Shown: positions 13,089-22,539 of the stretch, one piece after another
How positions within the stretch are numbered: position 1 is the first letter of the stretch
How the letters are laid out: each line of letters opens with the position of its first letter
From: Chelativorans intermedius
GTDB lineage: Bacteria; Pseudomonadota; Alphaproteobacteria; Rhizobiales; Rhizobiaceae
Reading direction: 5' to 3'
DNA length: 64,000 bases
Assembly: GCF_025398255.1 (NCBI RefSeq)
Contig: NZ_JAODNW010000013.1
Span: 58,530 to 122,529, forward strand
Position numbers and translations under genes: made by a program
Notes under the pieces: model-generated
What the model saw: the letters and a program-made list of their open reading frames with translations, nothing else
Database searches by the model: none
Told to the model about the DNA's origin: nothing

Positions 13089-14651
13089 GTGAGCCTCGTT
13101 GCAAAGTTCGCCAGTGTGGGCAGCGCCACCATGGCCAGCCGTGTGCTGGGCTTTGCCCGCGAGGCACTGGTGGCGGCGGCCCTCGGCGCCGGGCCGGTGA
13201 CGGATGCCTTCTACGCGGCCTTCCGCTTTCCCAATCTCTTCCGCCGGCTGTTTGCCGAGGGGGCCTTCAACACCGCCTTCATTCCGCTTTTCTCCAAGGA
13301 GCTGGAAGGCGGCGGCATGGAGGCGGCGAGACGGTTCGGCGAGGACGTCCTGGCCGTTCTCCTGACCGTGCTTCTGGCGCTTTCGGCGCTGGCCATGATC
13401 TTCATGCCCTTTCTGGTGGGCACCGTGGTGGCGCCCGGCTTCTCCGACTCGCCGGAGAAGTTCGACCTGACCGTGATCATGACGCGCGTCATGTTCCCCT
13501 ATCTCCTGTTCATGTCGCTGGTGGCGATGTTGTCCGGCGTCATGAACGCCATGCGCAGGTTCTTCCTGGCCGCGCTGGCGCCGGTGCTGCTCAACGTCAT
13601 CCTGATCGGCGTTCTGGGCCTGGCGCTGTCCATGGGGCTGTCCCCGCGTCTCACCGGCCTCTGGCTCGCCTGGGGCGTGTTGGCCTCCGGCGTCGGCCAG
13701 CTCCTCATTCTCGTCTTCGCCGTCCGCCGCGCCGGCTTTTCGCTGCGCCTGCGCGCCCCGCGGCTCACGCCCGCGGTGCGCCGTCTCATGGTTCTCATGG
13801 TGCCGGCCCTGGTGACGGGCGGCATCATGCAGGTCAACCTGCTCATCGGGCAGATCATTGCCTCCGCCCAGGACAAGGCCATCGCCCTGTTGAATTTCGC
13901 CGATCGCATCAACCAGCTTCCCCTGGGCGTCATCGGTGTCGCGATCGGCGTTGTGCTCCTGCCGGAGCTCGCGCGCGCGCTGAAGGCCGGCGATCTTGCC
14001 GAGGCCCGCCACCTGCAGAACCGTTCGCTTGAATTCGCCCTTGGGCTCACCGTGCCGGCGGCGGTGGGGCTGATGGTGATGCCCGCGCCCATCGTGTCCC
14101 TGCTCTATGAGCGCGGCGCCTTCACCGCCCTCGACACGCAGATGACCGCGGCGGCGCTTGCCGCCTTCGCCTCCGGTCTGCCCGCCTATGTGCTTGTCAA
14201 GGTCTTCCAGCCCAGCTTCTTCGCCCGCGAGGACATGCGCACGCCCATGTGGTTCTCGCTCGTCACCGTCGTCGTCAATGTCGTCCTGAGCCTCGCCCTT
14301 TTCCCCGTCTTGGGCCATGTGGCCATCGCATTCGCCACCGCGCTGTCCTCATGGGTCAATGTCGTGCTGCTGGCAGCCACGCTGTGGCGGCGCAACCACT
14401 TCCGCCCTTCCGCCGTCACCATACGCCGCGTTGCCATGGTGCTTCTTTCCAGCCTCGCGATGGGAGCGGTGGCCTATGGGCTCGACCAGGCCCTGGTCGT
14501 CCCGCTGGAAGGCGGGGGCCTGCCCGCGCGCGCTGCTGCGGTCCTGCTCGTCATCGCGGTGGCGGCGGTCGTCTATTTCCTTCTTGCGGTGCTGACCGGC
14601 GCCGTCGACCGGACGGAGCTGAAGCGGGCGATTGCGCGTCGCAGGGCTTGA
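13089..14651 (+). CDS. murJ: Lipid II flippase MurJ (MviN)
   Basis: This 520-residue inner-membrane protein moves the peptidoglycan precursor lipid II to the periplasmic face. It is hydrophobic throughout, consistent with the usual 14 membrane segments. The family N-terminus is clear: the region VGSATMASRVLGFAREALVA leads into an amphipathic segment, FRFPNLFRRLFAEGAFNTAF. The start is a GTG, 19 bases after glnD. It sits in the glnD-murJ-trpS order found in many Hyphomicrobiales and is expected to be essential. Confidence 0.95.
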   Translation: MSLVAKFASVGSATMASRVLGFAREALVAAALGAGPVTDAFYAAFRFPNLFRRLFAEGAFNTAFIPLFSKELEGGGMEAARRFGEDVLAVLLTVLLALSALAMIFMPFLVGTVVAPGFSDSPEKFDLTVIMTRVMFPYLLFMSLVAMLSGVMNAMRRFFLAALAPVLLNVILIGVLGLALSMGLSPRLTGLWLAWGVLASGVGQLLILVFAVRRAGFSLRLRAPRLTPAVRRLMVLMVPALVTGGIMQVNLLIGQIIASAQDKAIALLNFADRINQLPLGVIGVAIGVVLLPELARALKAGDLAEARHLQNRSLEFALGLTVPAAVGLMVMPAPIVSLLYERGAFTALDTQMTAAALAAFASGLPAYVLVKVFQPSFFAREDMRTPMWFSLVTVVVNVVLSLALFPVLGHVAIAFATALSSWVNVVLLAATLWRRNHFRPSAVTIRRVAMVLLSSLAMGAVAYGLDQALVVPLEGGGLPARAAAVLLVIAVAAVVYFLLAVLTGAVDRTELKRAIARRRA

Positions 14652-14736
14652 TTGCGTGCGCCGCCTCGTCCATAAGCCCCACGCGCGCGCCAGCGCCATT
14701 CGCATTTTTTGGAATCTCCCATGAGCGGGTTCACGG

Positions 14737-15804
14737 ATGAGTGAGTTCAGGCAACTCGTCTTCTCCGGGGTGCAGCCGACCGGCAACCTCCACCTCGGCA
14801 ACTATCTCGGCGCCCTGCAGAAGTTCGTCGCGCTGCAGGACGTCTATGAGTGCATCTACTGCGTGGTGGACATGCATTCGCTGACCGCCACGCTGGTCCA
14901 TGACGACCTTGCCGACCAGACGCGGGCGATTGCCGCGGCCTATCTCGCCAGCGGGCTGGACCCGAAGCGCAACATCATCTTCAACCAGGCGCGTGTGCCC
15001 CAGCACGCGGAGCTTGCCTGGATCTTCAACTGCGTCGCCCGCATCGGCTGGATGAACCGGATGACGCAGTTCAAGGACAAGGCAGGCAAGGACCGCGAGA
15101 ACGCCTCGCTCGGCCTGCTCGCCTATCCCAGCCTCATGGCCGCCGACATCCTGCTCTACCGCGCCACCCATGTGCCGGTGGGCGAGGATCAGAAGCAGCA
15201 TCTGGAGCTGACGCGCGACATCGCCCAGAAGTTCAACAACGACTTCTCCGAGCGCATCGCCGCCCTGGGCTATGGCGTGGAGATGAAGGTGGGCGAGGAG
15301 CGCGTCAACGGCTTCTTCCCGCTCACCGAGCCGCTGATCGAGGGGCCGGCCACACGCGTGATGAGCCTGCGCGACGGCACCAAGAAGATGTCGAAATCCG
15401 ATCCGTCCGATCTTTCGCGCATCAATCTGTCCGACGACGCCGACACCATCGCCAGGAAGATCCGCAAGGCCAAGACCGATCCCGAGCCGCTGCCGGGCGA
15501 CCTTGAGGGGCTGGCCGGCCGCCCCGAGGCGGAGAACCTGATCGGCATCTATGCCGCGCTTGCCGGTGTGGCGCGCGAGCAGGTGGTCGCGGAGTTCGGC
15601 GGGCGCCAGTTCTCCGAGTTCAAGCCGGCGCTTGCCGAGCTGGCGGTGGAGAAGCTGGCGCCGATCAACGCCGAGATGCGCCGCATCAGCGCCGATCCGG
15701 CCTATGTGGACAGCGTCCTGCGCGATGGCGGAGAACGTGCCGGCGCCCTTGCCGAAGCGACGATGAAGAAGGTGCACGAGATCGTCGGCCTGCTGACCGA
15801 TTAG
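14737..15804 (+). CDS. trpS: Tryptophan-tRNA ligase
   Basis: This 355-residue class I aminoacyl-tRNA synthetase charges tRNA-Trp in the cytoplasm. The HIGH-equivalent segment is [14 protein letters not shown] near residues 14-26, and the KMSKS loop is [10 protein letters not shown] near 215-224. Other family blocks such as [22 protein letters not shown] and [16 protein letters not shown] are intact. Length is normal. It follows murJ after 85 bases that show no clear terminator. Confidence 0.96.
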   Translation: MSEFRQLVFSGVQPTGNLHLGNYLGALQKFVALQDVYECIYCVVDMHSLTATLVHDDLADQTRAIAAAYLASGLDPKRNIIFNQARVPQHAELAWIFNCVARIGWMNRMTQFKDKAGKDRENASLGLLAYPSLMAADILLYRATHVPVGEDQKQHLELTRDIAQKFNNDFSERIAALGYGVEMKVGEERVNGFFPLTEPLIEGPATRVMSLRDGTKKMSKSDPSDLSRINLSDDADTIARKIRKAKTDPEPLPGDLEGLAGRPEAENLIGIYAALAGVAREQVVAEFGGRQFSEFKPALAELAVEKLAPINAEMRRISADPAYVDSVLRDGGERAGALAEATMKKVHEIVGLLTD

Positions 15805-15899
15805 CCGCCGCAACCACGTGCCGCTTGCCGCGTGCCTTCGCGAATGGCAGATTGCGCGAAGGGCGGGCAGGCGCCGCCCGTGCAAGAGAAGGGGCATGC

Positions 15900-16391
15900 A
15901 TGGTCTCCAAACGCCTGAGCCGCGAAGCCGGCCACAAGCGCAAGTTTCTTGCCATCGTCGACGGCACGCCGGAGTGTGAGCGCGCCGTCGCCTATGCCGC
16001 CCGCCGGGCCCACGCCACCAAGGGGTCGCTCGTCCTGCTCTTCGTCGTCGAGCCTGGCGACTTCCAGCACTGGCTGGGCGTGGAGCAGATCATGCGCGAG
16101 GAGGCGATGGATGCAGCCAATGCCGCGCTCAACGCCCATGCCACGAAAATCCGCGAGAGCATCGGCATCGAGCCGGAGCTTGTGATTCGGGAAGGCAAGC
16201 CGGCGGAGGAGATTCACAAGCTGATCGAGGAAGACCAGGACATTGCCATCCTCGTGCTGGCCGCCGGTAACGCGAAGGAGGGGCCGGGTCCGCTGGTCTC
16301 TTCCATCGCCGGCAAGGGAGCCGCCTTTCCCATCCCCGTCACCGTCGTGCCGCACAGCCTGACGGACGAGGAGATCGAAAGCCTGGCGTGA
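15900..16391 (+). CDS. Universal stress protein family (UspA)
   Basis: This is a 163-residue single-domain UspA protein. The core starts KRKFLAIVDGTPECERAVAY (strand 1 and helix 1), and the C-terminal nucleotide-binding-like loop is AAGNAKEGPGPLVSS, close to the GxxGxGxxS pattern of ATP-binding members. Such proteins help cells through stress; a specific role here is unknown. The ATG at 15900 (MVSKRLSREAG) was chosen because AGAGAAGGGG precedes it; an in-frame upstream start at 15825 would add low-complexity residues. It is a constant neighbour of trpS and nfu in related genomes. Confidence 0.88.
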   Translation: MVSKRLSREAGHKRKFLAIVDGTPECERAVAYAARRAHATKGSLVLLFVVEPGDFQHWLGVEQIMREEAMDAANAALNAHATKIRESIGIEPELVIREGKPAEEIHKLIEEDQDIAILVLAAGNAKEGPGPLVSSIAGKGAAFPIPVTVVPHSLTDEEIESLA

Positions 16392-16443
16392 GCGGCCGAC
16401 CGACCCCATATGCGGCTTGAATCGGGCCGGCGTTCGGCCTATT

Positions 16444-16460
16444 TTTAGAACAATTCCAAA
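16444..16460 (+). promoter_or_regulatory. Candidate Irr box (iron control element) before nfu
   Basis: TTTAGAACAATTCCAAA fits the interrupted palindrome TTTAGAA-N3-TTCTAAA, the iron-responsive Irr site of Hyphomicrobiales, with one mismatch. It lies 27 bases before the nfu start codon in an AT-rich patch of otherwise GC-rich DNA. Irr acts mostly under iron limitation. The match is seen directly; the link to Irr is inference. Confidence 0.55.
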
Positions 16461-16486
16461 AAAACGGCTTTACGGAGACCCCGCCG

Positions 16487-17062
16487 ATGTTCATCCAGAC
16501 GGAAGCGACCCCCAATCCCGCCACCTTGAAGTTTCTGCCGGGCCGGGTGGTGCTCGAAGAGGGCACGGCGGATTTCCGCGAAGCCGAGAGCGCGCGCACC
16601 GCTTCGCCGCTGGCGGCCCGGCTTTTCGACGTGCCGGGCGTAACGGGTGTCTTCTTCGGCTACGACTTCATCACCGTCACCAAGGAGGGGGCGGACTGGC
16701 AGCACCTGAAGCCTGCCATTCTGGGCACCATCATGGAGCATTTCATGTCCGGTCAGCCGGTCATGGCCTCGCCTGCGGGCGGTGGGGAGAGTGCCCAGGG
16801 CGGCGAGTTCTACGATGAGGCGGATGCGGAGATCGTGGCCACCATCAAGGAGCTTCTGGAGACGCGGGTTCGCCCCGCCGTCGCCCAGGATGGTGGCGAC
16901 ATCACCTTCCATGGCTATCAGAACGGCACCGTCTTTCTGAACATGCGTGGCGCCTGCGCCGGCTGTCCTTCCTCCACGGCCACGCTGAAGCACGGCATCC
17001 AGAACCTGCTGCACCATTTCATTCCCGAGGTGCAGCACGTCGAGCAGGTGCAGGCGGGATAG
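16487..17062 (+). CDS. nfu: NifU-like iron-sulfur scaffold/carrier (Nfu)
   Basis: This 191-residue protein has an N-terminal Nfu domain (MFIQTEATPNPATLKFLPGR, about residues 1-88) and a C-terminal NifU-like domain from about 112, with the cluster-binding pair C157/C160 in GACAGCPSS. It holds a [4Fe-4S] cluster between two subunits and hands it to target enzymes. Length matches mitochondrial-type and alphaproteobacterial Nfu. A likely Irr site upstream suggests that iron supply sets its expression. A GC-rich hairpin follows the stop codon. The next gene is convergent. Confidence 0.93.
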   Translation: MFIQTEATPNPATLKFLPGRVVLEEGTADFREAESARTASPLAARLFDVPGVTGVFFGYDFITVTKEGADWQHLKPAILGTIMEHFMSGQPVMASPAGGGESAQGGEFYDEADAEIVATIKELLETRVRPAVAQDGGDITFHGYQNGTVFLNMRGACAGCPSSTATLKHGIQNLLHHFIPEVQHVEQVQAG

Positions 17063-17077
17063 CCTGCCCCCATTCGT

Positions 17078-17100
17078 GCGCGGGGGCGTGGCCCCTGCGC
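17078..17100. terminator. Hairpin between convergent nfu and the dehydratase gene
   Basis: GCGC-G-GGGGC (17078-17087), loop GTG, GCCCC-T-GCGC (17091-17100): a ten-pair stem with one G-T wobble. There is no T-run on either strand. It sits in the 39-base gap between two convergent stop codons, where a shared transcription end is expected. Confidence 0.5.
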
Positions 17101-17101
17101 C

Positions 17102-18904
17102 TCAATGGTTGTCGCGCGGCAGGCCCTTTTCCTGCGCGATGCGGCGGTAGGCGGTGGCCGGCTTCAGCACCATGCCCTGTGCGAGCTGATCCACCATCGC
17201 GCGCTGGATTTCCTGCCAGGGCGTCTGATGGTCGGGGATGGCGTAGCCTCCGGCCTCTGCCAGCGCCTTGCGGCGCGCTTCCAGTTCGTCCTCGCTCACC
17301 AGCATGTCGGCACGGCCCTTGTCGAGGTCGATGCGGATGCGGTCTCCGGTCCTCAGCAGCGCCAGCCCGCCGCCCACCGCGGCTTCCGGCGAGGCGTTGA
17401 GGATGGAAGGCGAGGCGGAAGTGCCCGACTGGCGGCCATCGCCGATGCAGGGCAGCGCGTGAACGCCCCTCTTGATGAGGTAGTCCGGCGGCCGCATGTT
17501 GACGACCTCCGCGGCCCCCGGATAGCCGACAGGGCCGGCGCCGCGCATGACCAGGATGCAGTTCTCGTCGATGGCGAGCGCCGGATCGTCGATGCGTTCG
17601 TGGTAGTCCTCCGGCCCGTCGAAGACGATGGCACGGCCCTCGAAGGCCATCGGATCGCCCGGATTTTCAAGATAGCGCTGGCGGAATTCCTGCGAGATCA
17701 CGCTGGTCTTCATGATGGCGCTGTCGAAGAGATTGCCCTTCAGATTGATGAAGCCCGCATTCTCCCTGAGCGGCTCGCCGGCGGCGCGGATGACCCGGGG
17801 GTCGCGGTTCTCCGCCTCGCGGCAGTTCTCGCCGATGCTGCGGCCGTTGGCCGTCTTCGCATCGGGGTGTGGCAGAAGCCCGGCCTTCATGAGCTCGGCC
17901 ACCACCGCCGGCACGCCGCCGGCGCGATGAAAATCCTCGCCCAGATATTCGCCCGCCGGCTGCATGTTGACGAGCAGGGGAACGTGATGGCCGATGCGCT
18001 GCCAGTCGTCATTGTCGAGCGGCACGCCGAGATGGCGCGCCACGGCGTTGAGATGGATCGGCGCATTGGTGGAGCCGCCCAGCGCCGAGTTGACGACGAT
18101 GGCGTTCTCGAAGGCTTCGCGGGTCATGATGTCGGCGGGCTTCAGGTCTTCCTCCACCATGGCGACGATGCGCTGCCCGGTCTCATAGGCCATCTGCCCG
18201 CGCTCGCGGTAGGGCGCGGGGATTGCCGCGGCGCCAGGAAGCTGCATGCCGAGCGCCTCCGCCAGCGCGTTCATGGTCGAGGCCGTGCCCATCGTGTTGC
18301 AGTAGCCGACGGAAGGGGCGGAAGAGGCGGCCAGTTCCATGAACTCGTCATAGTCGATCTCGCCCGCCGCCAGCCGTTCGCGCGCCTCCCATATGATGGT
18401 GCCCGAGCCCACGCGCTTCCCGCGATACCAGCCGTTGAGCATCGGTCCCACGGAAAAGGCGATGGCTGGAATGTTCACCGTGGCCGCGGCCATCAGAAGC
18501 GCCGGCGTGGTCTTGTCGCAGCCGATCGTCAGCACCACGCCGTCGAGCGGATAGCCATAGAGCGCTTCCACCAGCGACAGATAGGCAAGGTTGCGATCGA
18601 GCGCAGCGGTTGGGCGCTTGCCCGTCTCCTGGATCGGATGGCAGGGAAACTCGAAGGGAATGCCGCCGGCTGCTTCGATGCCGGCGCGCAGGCGCTTGGC
18701 AAGCTCCATGTGGTGGCGGTTGCAGGGCGAGAGATCGGAGCCGGTCTGCGCGATGCCGATCAGTGGCTTGCCGGATTGCAGCTCCGCACGTGTCAGCCCG
18801 TAGTTGAGGTAGCGTTCGATGTAGAGCGCGGTCATGCCCGGATTGTCCGGGTTGTCGAACCATTGCTGCGAACGAAGCCGGGTCTTGCGGCTGCCTTGAG
18901 TCAT
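17102..18904 (-). CDS. IlvD/Edd-family sugar-acid dehydratase (xylonate/arabinonate type)
   Basis: This 600-residue Fe-S enzyme is predicted to remove water from an aldonate to give a 2-keto-3-deoxy acid. The three cluster-ligand cysteines are C61 ([10 protein letters not shown]), C129 (IGCDKTTPA) and C202 ([11 protein letters not shown]). They have the spacing of the pentonate-dehydratase branch, not of dihydroxyacid dehydratase IlvD. From memory the N-terminal half ([20 protein letters not shown]) is very like Caulobacter D-xylonate dehydratase, but L-arabinonate, fuconate or other acids remain possible. The ATG at 18904 was chosen because the upstream extension has no family similarity. 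It is separated from the TRAP/dehydrogenase operon by a CoxG-like gene and a repeat, yet the functions fit one pathway. Confidence 0.88.
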   Translation of the reverse strand: MTQGSRKTRLRSQQWFDNPDNPGMTALYIERYLNYGLTRAELQSGKPLIGIAQTGSDLSPCNRHHMELAKRLRAGIEAAGGIPFEFPCHPIQETGKRPTAALDRNLAYLSLVEALYGYPLDGVVLTIGCDKTTPALLMAAATVNIPAIAFSVGPMLNGWYRGKRVGSGTIIWEARERLAAGEIDYDEFMELAASSAPSVGYCNTMGTASTMNALAEALGMQLPGAAAIPAPYRERGQMAYETGQRIVAMVEEDLKPADIMTREAFENAIVVNSALGGSTNAPIHLNAVARHLGVPLDNDDWQRIGHHVPLLVNMQPAGEYLGEDFHRAGGVPAVVAELMKAGLLPHPDAKTANGRSIGENCREAENRDPRVIRAAGEPLRENAGFINLKGNLFDSAIMKTSVISQEFRQRYLENPGDPMAFEGRAIVFDGPEDYHERIDDPALAIDENCILVMRGAGPVGYPGAAEVVNMRPPDYLIKRGVHALPCIGDGRQSGTSASPSILNASPEAAVGGGLALLRTGDRIRIDLDKGRADMLVSEDELEARRKALAEAGGYAIPDHQTPWQEIQRAMVDQLAQGMVLKPATAYRRIAQEKGLPRDNH

Positions 18905-19030
18905 GTCCAAGCCTCTGTCGGTTGCCGCTCTCACGGATATTGCATCGCAGGGCAGGCGGCAAGGCCGCCGGATGGACAAGGCGGCCCGGCTGCGATAGCC
19001 AAGGACAAACGCCAAGCGGAGGGACATGCC

Positions 19031-19501
19031 ATGGCCATGATCATCGAGGGCGAGGAACGCATCGAGGCGCCGGTGGAAGCGGTGTGGAGGGCGCTGAACG
19101 ACCCGGAAGTGCTGAAGGACTGCATCCCCGGCTGCGAGGAACTGGAGAAGACGTCGGACACCGAGTTCGCCGCCACCGTCTCGCTCAAGGTCGGGCCGAT
19201 CAAGGCGCGCTTCAAGGGCGCCGTGGAGCTTACCAATCTCAACCCGCCCTATTCCTACACCATCAGCGGGGAGGGCAAGGGCGGCGTGGCCGGCTTCGCC
19301 AAGGGGGGAGCCGACGTCTCGCTCAAGGAAGACGGACCGCAGGCCACCATCCTCACCTACCAGGCAAAGGCCGATGTGGGCGGCAAGATGGCGCAACTCG
19401 GCAGCCGCCTCATCCAGTCCACGTCCAAGAAGCTGGCCAGCCAGTTCTTTTCCGATTTCAACGCGCGGGTAAGCGGGGCGAACGAGGCGCAGGGCGCCTA
19501 A
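19031..19501 (+). CDS. coxG: CoxG-like SRPBCC-domain protein
   Basis: This 156-residue protein belongs to the CoxG (carbon monoxide dehydrogenase subunit G) family of START-like folds. The family pattern is clear: [20 protein letters not shown], then [12 protein letters not shown], then the conserved [13 protein letters not shown] and a [12 protein letters not shown] segment. In Oligotropha CoxG helps place CO dehydrogenase at the membrane. Here the gene stands 14 kb from coxSLM, between catabolic genes, so a link to Cox is plausible but unproved. The usual hydrophobic C-terminal anchor is absent because the protein ends soon after the START domain. The start follows GGAGGG; an ATG two codons later is also possible. 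Confidence 0.85.
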   Translation: MAMIIEGEERIEAPVEAVWRALNDPEVLKDCIPGCEELEKTSDTEFAATVSLKVGPIKARFKGAVELTNLNPPYSYTISGEGKGGVAGFAKGGADVSLKEDGPQATILTYQAKADVGGKMAQLGSRLIQSTSKKLASQFFSDFNARVSGANEAQGA

Positions 19502-19502
19502 G

Positions 19503-19602
19503 GCATTTTGCAGCCAGATGAACTATCTGGCGTCGCACAAATGCAGCAAAAACAGATAGATGAACCGGATCAGCGTTTCAATGAAACGATGAACCGGTCC
19601 AG
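19503..19602 (+). repeat. Dispersed two-hairpin repeat, copy 1
   Basis: This is a 100-bp element starting GCATTTTGCAGCCAGAT, one base after the coxG stop codon. Hairpin 1 is CCAGAT-GAACT-ATCTGG. Hairpin 2 is CGTTTCA-A-TGAAACG inside a longer imperfect stem. Copies at 34625-34725 and 57172-57243 share most of the sequence. It lies between convergent genes. The rest of the gap to 19701 holds no gene. Confidence 0.85.
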
Positions 19603-19701
19603 GCCGACGCGTCCCCCTCGCGGCCGGGTCCCCTGCCTTACGGTTCGCACCTGCCAGGCGTTCATGCCAGAAACGGGATCGCCTGCTTCCCGGCAGCCGC
19701 T

Positions 19702-20985
19702 TCAGCGGTTGAAGATGAGGTTCGGCACGAACAGCACCGCCTGCGGGATGAAGATCAGCATCAGCGTCACCACTGTGACGGCCAGCAGCAGCGGTGCGGA
19801 TTCGCGCGTGTATTCGCCAACCGGAACCTTGAGGATGGAGCACACCGCATACATGGCCGCCCCGACCGGCGGCGTGAAGTTGCCGATCGTGGCTGCGACG
19901 ATGAAGACGATGCCGAAATGCACCGGGTCGCCGCCGAGCTGGCGCACCAGGGGCAGGAAGATCGGCGTGAGCATGATGATGAGCACGGTGGCATCGACGA
20001 AGAAGCCCACCACGAGCACGAAGGTCGCCACCAGCACCATCACCCCGGCGAGGTTCTCCGTGACGCCGAGAATCCACCCGGAGACGGTCTCCGGCACGCG
20101 TTCCAGAACGATGCCGTAGCTGAAGATCGCCGAAAGGGCGATCAGGAACATCACCGAGCCGACATCGGTCAGGCTCGCTTCGAGTGCTTCAAGGGCGCCT
20201 TTCGTCTTCAGCTCGCGATAGACGAACACGCCGATGACGGCGCCGTAGAAAACGGCGAAGGCGCCGATCTCGGACGGGGTGAAAACGCCCATGCGCAGCC
20301 CGAACAGAAGAAAAACGGGAAACAGGAGCGCCCATATGCCGCCCCGCAGGGCCAGGGCCCCCTCCTTCAATGTCGGTCGCCTGTCGCGTTCGGGCAGATA
20401 GCCGCGCCGCCGTGCCGTCAGCCAGACGGCGAAGGACAGGCCGGCCCACAACAGCAGCGCCGGCACGAAACCGGCGGCGAAGAGCCGCCCGATCGACACC
20501 TGTCCGATGGTTCCATAGAGGATCATGCCGATGCCGGGCGGAATGATCGGCGTGAGCACGGCGCCATAGGCGAGGGCGCCGGCGGCAAAGCCGGGCGTGA
20601 AGCCGCGCTCGACCATCGGCCGGCCCAGCATGCGCGCCTGCATGGCAGCATCCGCGATCGCAGAGCCGGAAACGCCGCCCATCAGCGCCGAAAGGGCGAG
20701 GGAGACCTGCGCCAGCCCGCCCTTGAGCCGGCCGGTGAGCACCGAGGCGAGATCGAGCAGCCGTCCGGTAATGCCCGAGCGGTTCATGATGTTGCCGGCA
20801 ATGATGAACAGAGGGACGGCGAGCAGTGCGAAGTTCTGCGTCTGCGACACCGTCACCTGCACGGGAATGGTGAACGGAAGCTCCGGGTGCTGAAGGAAGA
20901 ACAGCGCGCCGGAAATGGCGATGGCGAAGGCCACCGGCATGCCGAGCGCGAGGAGGATGGCGAAGGCGACGACGACGAGCAGCAT
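19702..20985 (-). CDS. dctM: TRAP transporter large permease (DctM family)
   Basis: This 427-residue inner-membrane protein is the transport subunit of a tripartite ATP-independent periplasmic transporter, which takes up organic acids with sodium or proton symport. It has the strongly hydrophobic multi-helix pattern of DctM (11-13 segments expected) and family motifs such as GSAIADAAMQARM and TPIIPPGIGMILYG. The chosen start, MLLVVVAFAI, lies 4 bases beyond the end of dctQ. The upstream in-frame extension would overlap dctQ. It is the last gene of the SDR-LDH2-dctP-dctQ-dctM operon. Substrate unknown; the operon suggests a sugar acid or hydroxyacid. Confidence 0.92.
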   Translation of the reverse strand: MLLVVVAFAILLALGMPVAFAIAISGALFFLQHPELPFTIPVQVTVSQTQNFALLAVPLFIIAGNIMNRSGITGRLLDLASVLTGRLKGGLAQVSLALSALMGGVSGSAIADAAMQARMLGRPMVERGFTPGFAAGALAYGAVLTPIIPPGIGMILYGTIGQVSIGRLFAAGFVPALLLWAGLSFAVWLTARRRGYLPERDRRPTLKEGALALRGGIWALLFPVFLLFGLRMGVFTPSEIGAFAVFYGAVIGVFVYRELKTKGALEALEASLTDVGSVMFLIALSAIFSYGIVLERVPETVSGWILGVTENLAGVMVLVATFVLVVGFFVDATVLIIMLTPIFLPLVRQLGGDPVHFGIVFIVAATIGNFTPPVGAAMYAVCSILKVPVGEYTRESAPLLLAVTVVTLMLIFIPQAVLFVPNLIFNR

Positions 20986-20989
20986 CGGC

Positions 20990-21481
20990 TCACTCCGTCC
21001 TTCGCGGCGCCAGATAACCATCGGCGCGCAGCGCCCGCGCGAGCTTGAGCAGCGTGGTGAGAAGCAGCAGCAGGCCGCCCACCACGATGCTCATCGTCAC
21101 CCAGGAATAGCTCACACCGGGAATGCCCTGAAAGCTGCGGGCCCGCGACACCCAGGAAAGCCAGGCGCCGGCGTAGATGACATAGACCAGGAAGACGGCG
21201 ATGACGGCGAGATTGAAGTAGCCGACGGCGCGCCTCGGCCCGTCTGGCAGCCGCCGCGGGATGACGTCGATGGCAATCAGCGCGTCGTTGCGCCAGGCGA
21301 TGTCGGCGCACAGGAAGCAGCCCCATGCGAAGAAGCAGGTGGCCAGATCGATGGTCCAGTTGAGCGGATGGTGCATCATGCGCGCCACGCCGCCCGTGAA
21401 GATCAGCACCACCATCAGCACGAGAAACGTACCGGCGAGGACCGCTTCCAGCCTCAGCATGAATCGATGGATTCGAGGCAT
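20990..21481 (-). CDS. dctQ: TRAP transporter small permease (DctQ family)
   Basis: This 163-residue membrane protein has four predicted helices (LEAVLAGTFLVLMVVLIF, WTIDLATCFFAWGCFLCADI, YFNLAVIAVFLVYVIYA, VTMSIVVGGLLLLLTTLL). It pairs with the large permease. The start MPRIHRFMLRLEAV was chosen because the first helix follows directly and the upstream in-frame sequence overlaps dctP. The motif FFAWGCFLCADIAWRNDALI is typical of the family. It lies between dctP and dctM in the operon. Confidence 0.87.
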   Translation of the reverse strand: MPRIHRFMLRLEAVLAGTFLVLMVVLIFTGGVARMMHHPLNWTIDLATCFFAWGCFLCADIAWRNDALIAIDVIPRRLPDGPRRAVGYFNLAVIAVFLVYVIYAGAWLSWVSRARSFQGIPGVSYSWVTMSIVVGGLLLLLTTLLKLARALRADGYLAPRRTE

Positions 21482-21524
21482 CGGACTGGTCCTCGCCGGT
21501 TCGCCCCCGCCCAACCCGTTCGGC

Positions 21525-22502
21525 CTATTTGCCGATTTCCGCATGGACCTTGTTCTTGGCATCGAGAATGCCGAGCACCTCATAGGCCTTCTCGCCGGCG
21601 GCGCGGAAGGCATCCATGTCGACATCCTCGATCACCGTCATGCCCTGTTCGACGAGGGTCGCCTTGGCCTCTTCCGTGGCCTGGCGGATGACCTCGGAGG
21701 TCTCCTGGCCGGCAGCCCGGCATTCCTCCACCAGCGCCGTCTGGTAGTCCTGCGGAAGGTTGTCGAACCATTGCGAGGAGACCACCTGGAAGTTCACCAG
21801 CAGAATATGCGCGGTCTCGTTGGCGTAGTCCAACACCTCGTTGAGGTTTGCGGCGGTGATGTTGGGATAGACGAGCTCGGCGCCGTCCACCGCCCGCTGC
21901 TGCAGGCCGGGATAGATGTCGGTGAAGTTCATCGCCGTCGGCTCCGCCCCCAGCGCGCGGATGGACTCCTGCCAGATCGGTGCCGGCGGGGTGCGGATGC
22001 GCAGGCCCGCGAGATCCTCCGGCGTGCGGATCGGCTTGTTGGTGAAGAAGTGGCGGAAGCCCTGCACCCAATCGAAGCACACCACCTTCAGCCCGTGCTG
22101 CTCGGCAAGCTCGGTCTGCCATCCCTGCATTGTGGGCGAATCGGCCAGGGCGTAGGCTTCCTCGATGGTCGAGACGAAATAGGGTCCGTTGACCACCGCG
22201 ATGCCGGGCACGTAGTTGCCGAGCCGCGCCGCATCCGTGTTCTGGCCGATATTGGCGCCCTGGCGGATCTGCTCGATGATGTCCTCCTCGACGCCGAGCT
22301 GGGCGCTGTGGAAGACCTCGATCTGCAGATTGCCGTTGGTGCGCTCGGCCACCCGCTCGGCCCATTTCAGAAAGCCTTCGTGGAAAGGCTCGCTGGGCCC
22401 CAGAACGTGGTTGAAGCGCAGCGTGTATTCCTGCGCCAGCACCGAGGTGCCGGCCAGAAGGCTTGCGGCCAATGCCGCCGCGGCGAGCTTCATTCCCTTC
22501 AT
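21525..22502 (-). CDS. dctP: TRAP transporter substrate-binding protein (DctP family)
   Basis: This 325-residue periplasmic binding protein starts at MKGMKLAAAALAASLLAGTS after a GGAGGAG site. The signal peptide ends near AQEYTLRFNH, so the mature protein starts with the usual beta strand. The conserved family block LAGLRIRTPPAPIWQESIRA contains the arginine that in DctP proteins binds the ligand carboxylate. The substrate is therefore expected to be an organic acid. It is the third gene of the operon, 37 bases after the LDH2-type gene. Confidence 0.92.
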   Translation of the reverse strand: MKGMKLAAAALAASLLAGTSVLAQEYTLRFNHVLGPSEPFHEGFLKWAERVAERTNGNLQIEVFHSAQLGVEEDIIEQIRQGANIGQNTDAARLGNYVPGIAVVNGPYFVSTIEEAYALADSPTMQGWQTELAEQHGLKVVCFDWVQGFRHFFTNKPIRTPEDLAGLRIRTPPAPIWQESIRALGAEPTAMNFTDIYPGLQQRAVDGAELVYPNITAANLNEVLDYANETAHILLVNFQVVSSQWFDNLPQDYQTALVEECRAAGQETSEVIRQATEEAKATLVEQGMTVIEDVDMDAFRAAGEKAYEVLGILDAKNKVHAEIGK

Positions 22503-22539
22503 CTTCTCCTCCTCTCGTTTGCGCGCCTGTTGGCGGGCG

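Noticed and set aside
10124..13132. 1002-codon minus-strand open frame opposite glnD
   Set aside because: It is antisense shadow of a clear GlnD gene; no recognisable protein features.
17105..19030. Plus-strand open frame continuous with coxG
   Set aside because: It is antisense to the IlvD/Edd dehydratase. Only the last 156 codons, from the ATG at 19031 after GGAGGG, match a protein family.
18905..19396. N-terminal extension of the dehydratase to about 764 residues
   Set aside because: The extension is antisense to coxG and has no family similarity; the family length fits the start at 18904.
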